Of a DNA stretch of 28,145 nt, positions 22,703-28,145 are shown one piece after another (position 1 is the stretch's first letter; every line of letters begins with the position of its first letter). The stretch comes from an uncultured bacterium (GTDB lineage: Bacteria; Actinomycetota; Coriobacteriia; Coriobacteriales; Atopobiaceae): contig CAJMPT010000017.1 of NCBI GenBank assembly GCA_905215465.1, positions 1 to 28,145 on the forward strand. The letters run 5' to 3'. A program made the translations under genes and the position numbers. Below the pieces are notes generated by a model, which was given only the letters and a program-made list of their open reading frames with translations, was not told the DNA's origin and did no database searches.

Positions 22703-24127
22703 ATGGCTGAGATCAGGTGCCCGCACTGCGGCGAGGCGTTCACCGTCGACGAGACCGAGTACGCCCAGATAGTCAAGCAGGTGCGCGACGCGGAGTTCAA
22801 CAAGGAGATCGAGGAACGCGTGCGCTTGGAGGAGCGCAACCGCGAGGCTGCCGTCGCGGCGGCCAGCGCCAAGGTCCGCGAGGCCGCGCAGGCCCAGCTC
22901 AGCCGCGTCCAGTCTGAGGCCCAGCGGCAGATGGGCGAGAAGGACGCGCTTATCGCCAAGCTACAGGCCCAGGTGGAGCAGGGAGAGGCCCGAGTGGAGA
23001 ACGCCCGCCTTACGGCGCGCCAGGAGGTCGAGGCCGGGCTTGCCCAGAGGGACCAGCGCATCGCCGAGCTGGAGGCCGAGGCCAAGGCGGCCCAGCAGGC
23101 ATTTGCCAGCGAGAAGGCCCTTGCGGTGCGCGAGGCCACCAGCGAGCAGGGCGAGAAAATCGTGGCCCTCGAGGGCCAGGTCACGGCCGCCCAGATGGAG
23201 CGTGACCAGGTGGCCGCCCAGCTCAGGCAGGAGATGACCGAGAAGCTCCGCTCCAAGGACCTGACCATCAGCGACCGCGACGATGAGATCGAGCGCCTGC
23301 GCAGCCAGCGCAGCCGCCTGTCCGTCAAGCTCATTGGAGAGACCCTCGAGCAGCACTGCGAGATGGAGTTCAACCGCGTGCGCATGATGGCCTTCCCCAC
23401 GGCCGAGTTCCACAAGGACAACGAGGTGGTGGGCGGCACCAAGGGCGACTACATCTTCCGCGAGGTCGACGAGTCGGGAGTGGAGGTGGTCTCCATCATG
23501 TTTGACATGAAGAACGAGGACGACAACTCCACCAACCGAAAGAAGAACGAGGACCACCTCAAGAAGCTCGACAAAGACCGCCGCGAGAAGGGCTGCGAGT
23601 ACGCCGTGCTCGTCTCCACGCTGGAGCCCGAGAGCGAGCTGTACAACGCGGGCATCGTGGACGTCTCGTACCTGTACGAGAAGATGTACGTCATCCGCCC
23701 GCAGTTCTTCCTGCCGCTCATCTCGCTGCTGCGCAACGCCGGCAGAAACGCCGTGGACGCCCGTCGCGAGCTTGAGGAGATCCGCCAGCAGAACATCGAC
23801 ATCACGGGCTTTGAGGATGCACTGACCACCTTCAAGACGGGCTTTGACAAGAACTACCAGACGGCCAGCAAGAAGTTCCAGGCGGCCATCGACGAGATCG
23901 ACAAGACCATCGACCACCTCAACAAGGTCAAGGAGAATCTCACCTCCTCCGAGCGCCAGCTGCGCCTTGCCAACGACAAGGCCGACGGGCTCACCATTCG
24001 CAAGCTCACGCGCAAGAACCCCACGATGAAGGCCAAGTTTGCCGAGGCCGCGGCCGAGCGGGAGGCCAAGGGGCTTGCCGCCGGAGCGGGTGCCGAGGAC
24101 GCCGTGGAGCCCGACGAGGTGGAGTAG
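22703..24127 (+). CDS. DUF2130 coiled-coil protein (nuclease-like fold suspected)
   Basis: A 474-residue protein. It opens with a CPHC zinc-knuckle-like pair (IRCPHCGEAF), then a long Ala/Glu/Gln-rich coiled coil (about 28-215), then the DUF2130 domain (about 210-360): GGTKGDYIFRE, SIMFDMKNEDD (Asp268, Lys270), NEDHLKKLDKDRREKGCEYA, LVSTLEPESELYNAGIVD and YVIRPQFFLPLISLLRN. A second helical region and an acidic tail follow. The spacing of the Asp, DxK and surrounding residues resembles PD-(D/E)XK nucleases such as RmuC (inference). Its role is unknown; DNA handling or phage defence are possibilities. ATG follows GGGAGG. It stands alone, 97 bases after the repeat. Confidence 0.85.
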   Translation: MAEIRCPHCGEAFTVDETEYAQIVKQVRDAEFNKEIEERVRLEERNREAAVAAASAKVREAAQAQLSRVQSEAQRQMGEKDALIAKLQAQVEQGEARVENARLTARQEVEAGLAQRDQRIAELEAEAKAAQQAFASEKALAVREATSEQGEKIVALEGQVTAAQMERDQVAAQLRQEMTEKLRSKDLTISDRDDEIERLRSQRSRLSVKLIGETLEQHCEMEFNRVRMMAFPTAEFHKDNEVVGGTKGDYIFREVDESGVEVVSIMFDMKNEDDNSTNRKKNEDHLKKLDKDRREKGCEYAVLVSTLEPESELYNAGIVDVSYLYEKMYVIRPQFFLPLISLLRNAGRNAVDARRELEEIRQQNIDITGFEDALTTFKTGFDKNYQTASKKFQAAIDEIDKTIDHLNKVKENLTSSERQLRLANDKADGLTIRKLTRKNPTMKAKFAEAAAEREAKGLAAGAGAEDAVEPDEVE

Positions 24128-24148
24128 CGGAACGTAGGGGCCTCTCGC

Positions 24149-24205
24149 TTGACTGATACCCCCAAGGGGTATAGACCAACCCTTGTTGGGTACCCTATGG
24201 GGGTA
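24149..24205 (+). promoter_or_regulatory. csoR-copA promoter with twin CsoR operators
   Basis: A TTGACT -35 (24149-24154) and TATAGA -10 (24170-24175) flank the palindrome ATACCCC-CAA-GGGGTAT (24156-24172). A second palindrome, TACCC-TATGG-GGGTA, lies at 24191-24205. GC-rich TACCC/GGGTA palindromes are the known binding form of CsoR repressors. The first operator covers the spacer and -10, so repression by apo-CsoR and release by copper is expected. Confidence 0.7.
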
Positions 24206-24229
24206 TCAGCCAAGCAACGAGGAGGCACC

Positions 24230-24568
24230 ATGCCCCAGGACGGCCAGAACGCCCAGAAGCCCGCAGAGCAGCGTTGCTGCCACTGCGGCGCCCAGAAGCA
24301 CACGCCGCGCTCGGAGAAACTCAAGGCGGACGTGACTCGTCGCCTCAACCGTGCCATAGGCCAGCTCAACGGCATCAAGGCCATGGTCGAGGAGGACCGC
24401 TACTGCGGAGACGTCCTCACTCAGCTGGCCGCCGTGGAGAGCGCGGTCAAGGCCGTCTCGCGCGAGGTCATGCAAGATCACCTGAAGACCTGCGTGGTCG
24501 AGCGCGTCCAGGCCGGTGACACCGAGGTCGTAGACGAGGTCATGGGCCTCTTCAAGAAGTTCATGTGA
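24230..24568 (+). CDS. csoR: CsoR-family copper-sensing repressor
   Basis: A 112-residue all-helical regulator of the CsoR/RcnR (DUF156) family. The Cu(I) ligands Cys59, His84 and Cys88 keep the spacing of M. tuberculosis CsoR (Cys36-His61-Cys65), in RYCGDV and DHLKTC. The helical core begins at HTPRSEKLKADVTRRLNRAIGQLNGI. There is an extra N-terminal CCHC (16-19) before the core. It likely represses its own operon, releasing the operators on binding copper. AGGAGG precedes the ATG at 24230; a further upstream in-frame start would run through the operators. The copA gene begins 10 bases after the stop. Confidence 0.95.
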   Translation: MPQDGQNAQKPAEQRCCHCGAQKHTPRSEKLKADVTRRLNRAIGQLNGIKAMVEEDRYCGDVLTQLAAVESAVKAVSREVMQDHLKTCVVERVQAGDTEVVDEVMGLFKKFM

Positions 24569-24578
24569 GGTGATCTTG

Positions 24579-27167
24579 TTGAGGGAGACCTTTGACATCC
24601 AGGGAATGACCTGCGCGGCGTGCTCGGCCCGCGTGCAGAAGGCGGCTGGCAGCGTGCCAGGCGTCACCGAGGCCAACGTCAACCTGCTCAAGAACTCGAT
24701 GGAGCTGGACTTTGACGGCACGGACGCCACGGCCGCCGCGGTGGTGGCCGCCATAGAGGACGCCGGATACGGGGCGCTGCGCCGCGCATCTGCTGGCCGC
24801 GCCGCGGCCGCGCCTGCCCCCGGCGAGCTTGCTCGCAAGGCTGCAGACGAGAAGCTCCGCCAGCTCGTGGTGTCTCTCGCCTTCAGCGTGCCGCTCTTCT
24901 ACGTGGCCATGGGGCCCATGTTTGGCTGGTCGGAGGTGCCAGGCCTGGACGGCATGGACAACATGATGGCCGCCGCCCTCACGCAGCTTCTGCTCTGCAT
25001 CCCCATTCTGCTGGTCAACCGTCACTACTTTGTGACAGGCTTCAAGACGCTCTGGCACCGCGCGCCCAACATGGACTCGCTCATCGCGCTGGGCTCGGCC
25101 GCGTCCTTTGCCTACAGCGTGGTGGCGCTCTACCGCATGGCCTGGGCCTTTGGCGCCATGGACATGGCTGCCGCCCACGAGGCCATGCACGGCCTCTACC
25201 TGGACTCCGCCGGCATGATCTTGGCCCTCATCGACCTGGGCAAGTACTTCGAGGCCCGCGCCAAGGGCAAGACCTGCGACGCCATCGCCACGCTCATGGA
25301 CCTGGCCCCCAAGACGGCCACCGTGGTGCGCGACGGTGCCGAGGTGAGCGTGCCCACCGAGGACGTCCGCGCCGGCGAGCGCGTGATCGTCCGTGCCGGC
25401 GAGTCGGTGCCCGTGGACGGCGTGGTGCTTGAGGGGGCCGCCTCCATCGACGAGTCTGCCATCACCGGAGAGCCCGTCCCCGTGGAGAAGGGCGTGGGCG
25501 ACCGGGTGACCGCCGCCACCGTGAGCGGTCGCGGCTGGATTGCCGTGGAGGCCACGGCGGTGGGGGAGGACACCACCCTCGCCGGCATCATTCGCCTGGT
25601 GGACGAGGCTACAAGCTCCAAGGCTCCGATCGAGCGCATGGCCGACAAGATCGCCGGCGTCTTCGTGCCGGTGGTCATGGCCATCGCCGCGGTGGCCTTC
25701 GTGGCCTGGATGCTCATCTCGCATGACTTTGCCACGGCCCTCAACCACGCCATATCAATTCTGGTCATAAGCTGCCCCTGCGCGCTGGGCCTGGCCACGC
25801 CCACGGCCATCATGGTGGGCACCGGCCGCGGCGCTGCAAACGGCGTGCTCATCAAGTCCGCCGAGGCCCTTGAGACGGCCTGCTCAGTGGACTACGTAGT
25901 GCTGGACAAGACCGGTACCGTCACGGCGGGCAAGCCTCGCGTGACCGACGTCGAGCTTGCGCCGGGCGTCTCCGAGGCCGAGCTCGTGCGCGCCGCCGTC
26001 GCCCTCGAGCGTAAGAGCGAGCACCCCCTGGCGGAGGCCGTCTGCGCCTACGCCGATGAGTCCCACCCGGGCGTGGAGAAGGACGCGACCGTCGAGGGCT
26101 TCGAGCAGGTGGCCGGCGGCGGCCTTGCGGGCACGGTAGACGGCGTCCGCGTGCTTGCCGGCAACGTCTGCCTGATGGAGCGCGAGGGCATTGGCCTGGG
26201 CACCATGGCGGCACGAGCGGACGAGCTGGCCGCCGAGGCAAAGACACCGCTCTTCTTCTGCGCGGACGGCCGCGTGCTCGGTCTGGTGGCGGTGGCGGAC
26301 CCCGTGAAGCCCACAAGTGCCGAGGCCGTCTCTCGCCTGCGCGCCCTGGGTGCCAAGACGCTGCTGCTCACCGGAGACGCGCGCCTCACGGCCGAGGCCG
26401 TGGCCCGCAAGGTCGGCGCCGACGAGGTCGTGGCCGGCGTGCTGCCCAGCCAGAAGGAGCTGCGCGTCCGCGAGCTGCAGCGCGCCGGCCACCGCGTGGC
26501 CATGGTGGGCGACGGCATCAACGACGCGCCGGCCCTGGCCCGCGCCGACGTGGGCATTGCCATCGGCGCCGGCACGGACGTGGCCATAGGCTCGGCCGAC
26601 GTGGTGCTCATGCGCTCCGACCCGGCCGACGTCGCCTTGGCCATGGAGCTCTCGTGCGCCACCATGAGAAACATCCGCCAGAACCTGTTCTGGGCACTGT
26701 TCTACAACTCCATCTGCATCCCGGTGGCCGCCGGCGTGCTGGTGCCCTGGGGCATCACGCTCAACCCCATGATCGGCGCGGCGGCCATGGGCTTCTCGTC
26801 GGTCTTTGTGGTGGGCAACGCGCTGCGCCTGCGCACCTGGAAGCCGTCCGAGCGCAAGGGGAGAGAGGTAACTCCGGCTGCGGCGCCAGCCGTGACCGTG
26901 ACCGAGACAGGGGCCGAGGCTGGGACCGAGGCCGCAACCCAACCAGAGGGGAGAACCACCATGGAGAAGAAGCTCAACGTCGAGGGCATGATGTGCCAGC
27001 ACTGCGTGGCCCACGTCAAGGGCGCGCTGGAGGGCGTCGAGGGCGTCGGCGAGGTCACCGTCGACCTGGAGGCCGGAACCGCCACGGCCGCCTGCGCCGA
27101 GGGCGTGACCGACGAGGCACTCATCGCCGCCGTCAAGGGTGCCGGCTACGAGGCGAGCATGGCATAG
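24579..27167 (+). CDS. copA: Copper-exporting P1B-type ATPase with C-terminal CopZ-like domain
   Basis: About 862 residues. An N-terminal metal-binding domain (GMTCAAC, Cys12 and Cys15) and eight membrane helices include the Cu site CPC at 399-401, GFSSVFVVGNALRLR and FWALFYNSICIP. Cytoplasmic motifs are TGEPVPV, DKTGTVTAG (phospho-Asp443), SEHPLAEAV, LLTGDARLTAEA and MVGDGINDAPALARAD. Together these give a Cu(I) efflux pump. After a Pro/Ala/Thr/Glu-rich linker a second metal-binding domain follows (MMCQHC), like free CopZ. The start is uncertain: GAGGTGATC overlaps the csoR stop and serves TTG at 24576 or 24579 (used here); a GTG at 24570 also exists. Copper detoxification operon with csoR. 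Confidence 0.95.
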   Translation: MRETFDIQGMTCAACSARVQKAAGSVPGVTEANVNLLKNSMELDFDGTDATAAAVVAAIEDAGYGALRRASAGRAAAAPAPGELARKAADEKLRQLVVSLAFSVPLFYVAMGPMFGWSEVPGLDGMDNMMAAALTQLLLCIPILLVNRHYFVTGFKTLWHRAPNMDSLIALGSAASFAYSVVALYRMAWAFGAMDMAAAHEAMHGLYLDSAGMILALIDLGKYFEARAKGKTCDAIATLMDLAPKTATVVRDGAEVSVPTEDVRAGERVIVRAGESVPVDGVVLEGAASIDESAITGEPVPVEKGVGDRVTAATVSGRGWIAVEATAVGEDTTLAGIIRLVDEATSSKAPIERMADKIAGVFVPVVMAIAAVAFVAWMLISHDFATALNHAISILVISCPCALGLATPTAIMVGTGRGAANGVLIKSAEALETACSVDYVVLDKTGTVTAGKPRVTDVELAPGVSEAELVRAAVALERKSEHPLAEAVCAYADESHPGVEKDATVEGFEQVAGGGLAGTVDGVRVLAGNVCLMEREGIGLGTMAARADELAAEAKTPLFFCADGRVLGLVAVADPVKPTSAEAVSRLRALGAKTLLLTGDARLTAEAVARKVGADEVVAGVLPSQKELRVRELQRAGHRVAMVGDGINDAPALARADVGIAIGAGTDVAIGSADVVLMRSDPADVALAMELSCATMRNIRQNLFWALFYNSICIPVAAGVLVPWGITLNPMIGAAAMGFSSVFVVGNALRLRTWKPSERKGREVTPAAAPAVTVTETGAEAGTEAATQPEGRTTMEKKLNVEGMMCQHCVAHVKGALEGVEGVGEVTVDLEAGTATAACAEGVTDEALIAAVKGAGYEASMA
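26945..26963 (+). promoter_or_regulatory. Internal ribosome site and ATG for a CopZ-like product
   Basis: GAGGGGAG at 26946-26953 lies 7 bases before an in-frame ATG at 26961, inside copA. It would yield a free 68-residue metallochaperone (Met-Glu-Lys-Lys start, MMCQHC with Cys12 and Cys15) ending at the copA stop. Either this is an internal start or the two once were separate genes. Confidence 0.5.
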
Positions 27168-27193
27168 CGCCTGGTTGCAGGCGATTGATACCA

Positions 27194-27236
27194 GTGGGGC
27201 CGACGAGGGGCGCGCGCTTCTCGCCGGCCCCACATC
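27194..27236 (+). terminator. copA terminator
   Basis: GTGGGGCCG (27194-27202) pairs with CGGCCCCAC (27225-27233), with an inner CGAG/CTCG (27204-27207, 27220-27223), followed by ATCTTT. Confidence 0.7.
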
Positions 27237-27336
27237 TTTGTGCCATGAGCCGAAGTTTGCGAACGATTTGTTGACAGGCTGGGGAGAATGGCCGTTGGGG
27301 GAAGAACGTTCCATCACTAGCCAGGGAGGTTTCAAC

Positions 27337-27903
27337 ATGGGACTGCTGGACAAGATCAAGAGCGCGTTCTCCATGGGGTCTGGTGACGGGCAGGCGCCCG
27401 TCTCGGCGACCTTTGCCACAAGGGACGACGTGGTCTACGCGCCGGTCTCCGGCGTGCTGGTCAGCCTCAAGGAGGTCAACGACGAGGTGCTCTCCGCCGG
27501 CCTTCTGGGTGACGGCTACGGCATCGTGCCGGTGGGCAATGGCGTGCTGTACTCGCCCGTGAACGGACGCATTGGCGCCACCACGGTGACCAACCACGCC
27601 ATCGGCATTTCCACGGCAGACGGCGTCGAGGTGCTCATCCACATCGGCATTGGCACCGTGGACATGGACGGCAAGGGCTTCACCCGCTACGTTGAGGCAA
27701 ACGACGAGGTCAAGGCAGGCCAGCCCCTCATCTCCTTTGACCGTGACGCCATTGCCGCGGCGGGGCACGAGGACGTGGTGGCCTGCGTGGTCTCCAACCC
27801 CGACGCCTTCCAGAAGATCGAGCACGTGGGAGACTCCAACACCCTTCTGGGCGGACGTCCCCTCGTCAAGCTCGGCGACCCGCTCCTGGTAGTCCGCCGC
27901 TAG
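27337..27903 (+). CDS. PTS glucose-type EIIA component
   Basis: A 188-residue cytoplasmic phosphocarrier of the EIIA-Glc (Crr) type. The two active-site His are His87 (TNHAIGI) and His102 (VLIHIGIGTVDM), 15 residues apart as in E. coli (75 and 90). The rest fits: APVSGVLVSL, GDGYGIVPVG, YSPVNGRI, GKGFTRYVEANDEVKAGQPLISFD. It takes phosphate from HPr and passes it to a sugar EIIBC; a regulatory function is known for Crr in other phyla but not assured here. ATG at 27337 follows GGGAGG. No other PTS gene is in view, so it is a stand-alone EIIA. It follows copA by 170 bases and a terminator. Confidence 0.95.
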   Translation: MGLLDKIKSAFSMGSGDGQAPVSATFATRDDVVYAPVSGVLVSLKEVNDEVLSAGLLGDGYGIVPVGNGVLYSPVNGRIGATTVTNHAIGISTADGVEVLIHIGIGTVDMDGKGFTRYVEANDEVKAGQPLISFDRDAIAAAGHEDVVACVVSNPDAFQKIEHVGDSNTLLGGRPLVKLGDPLLVVRR

Positions 27904-27938
27904 TGCTGCCAGGGCGTCCCGATGCCCCCAAATTGCGT

Positions 27939-28070
27939 TTTGGGTTCGCGGTTTTGGCGGAACTCGCTAGACAAAAACGAAGACCCGCAGGTCACAGGCC
28001 TGCGGGTCTTTTCGTATGCTGCGAACGGCTTCAGCGTCGAACCCAAATCGATGTTGGAATTGGGTTCGCG
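27939..28070. repeat. TTGGGTTCG repeat cluster flanking a hairpin
   Basis: TTGGGTTCGCG occurs at 27940-27950 and 28060-28070 (direct), with TTTGGGTTCG (27939-27948) inverted as CGAACCCAAA (28038-28047). CCCCCAAATTG at 27925-27935 is identical to 1345-1355, where the nested inverted-repeat element begins. No gene is seen from 27904 to the window end. Confidence 0.6.
27980..28012. terminator. Hairpin terminator after the EIIA gene
   Basis: AGACCCGCAGG (27981-27991) pairs perfectly with CCTGCGGGTCT (27999-28009), followed by TTT; A-rich sequence on the left also allows the opposite direction. Confidence 0.85.
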
Positions 28071-28145
28071 TTTTGCTCGGTTGCCGGCCAACTTCCAAAC
28101 GGCCCTCGCAAAACCGCAGGTAGATGGCTTGCTGTCAGAGGGGTC

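Noticed and set aside
27271..27276. TTGACA as a -35 for the EIIA gene
   Set aside because: No acceptable -10 lies 16-18 bases downstream, so a promoter is not supported.

Overview
The window is a GC-rich bacterial chromosome segment. Gene content points to an anaerobic, fermentative actinobacterium of the class Coriobacteriia, perhaps Atopobiaceae (Olsenella-like). This is an inference from the protein sequences: twin-arginine lipoprotein signals on solute-binding proteins, an actinobacterial GlnR-like regulator, an alpha-type glutamine synthetase, an L-hydroxyisocaproate-type dehydrogenase and PEP carboxylase. I see no rRNA, tRNA, CRISPR array, transposase, integrase or prophage gene. Coding density is high, and most intergenic gaps hold strong hairpins.

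Layout. 1-6.1 kb: the end of a CLC chloride channel, a 2-hydroxyacid dehydrogenase, a convergent polysaccharide flippase-like protein, and divergent PEP carboxylase (ppc). 6.3-7.5 kb: a TrhA/hemolysin III membrane protein and a small unknown four-helix membrane protein, divergent. 7.66-11.5 kb (minus strand): a tight operon of an Mrp/ApbC P-loop iron-sulfur carrier and two flavoproteins (HI0933/BaiN-like and COG2509-like). 11.8-12.9 kb: phosphoglycerate mutase gpmA and a tiny Cys-rich membrane protein of the FeoB-associated type.

13.1-19.7 kb is a nitrogen and amino-acid block: glnA; a long AT-rich, repeat-rich regulatory gap with a foldable leader; two tandem Tat-type lipoprotein amino-acid-binding proteins; a permease carrying an unusual secreted N-terminal domain; its ATPase; and an orphan, phosphorylation-deficient-looking OmpR-type regulator resembling actinobacterial GlnR. 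The likely logic is amino-acid or glutamine uptake and ammonium assimilation under a GlnR-like regulator.

19.9-28.1 kb: a membrane-anchored HtrA protease; a short-chain dehydrogenase bracketed by inverted copies of an 84-bp palindromic repeat; a coiled-coil DUF2130 protein; a copper-resistance operon (CsoR repressor under twin operators, then CopA with a C-terminal CopZ-like domain that has its own internal ribosome binding site); and a stand-alone glucose-type PTS EIIA.

The most unusual features are the 84-bp repeat family (three copies, same length and same ends), the nested inverted-repeat element after the dehydrogenase, the leader and TGCA-rich array ahead of the amino-acid transporter, the permease fusion, and the CopA-CopZ arrangement. 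No complete new defence or mobile system is evident.
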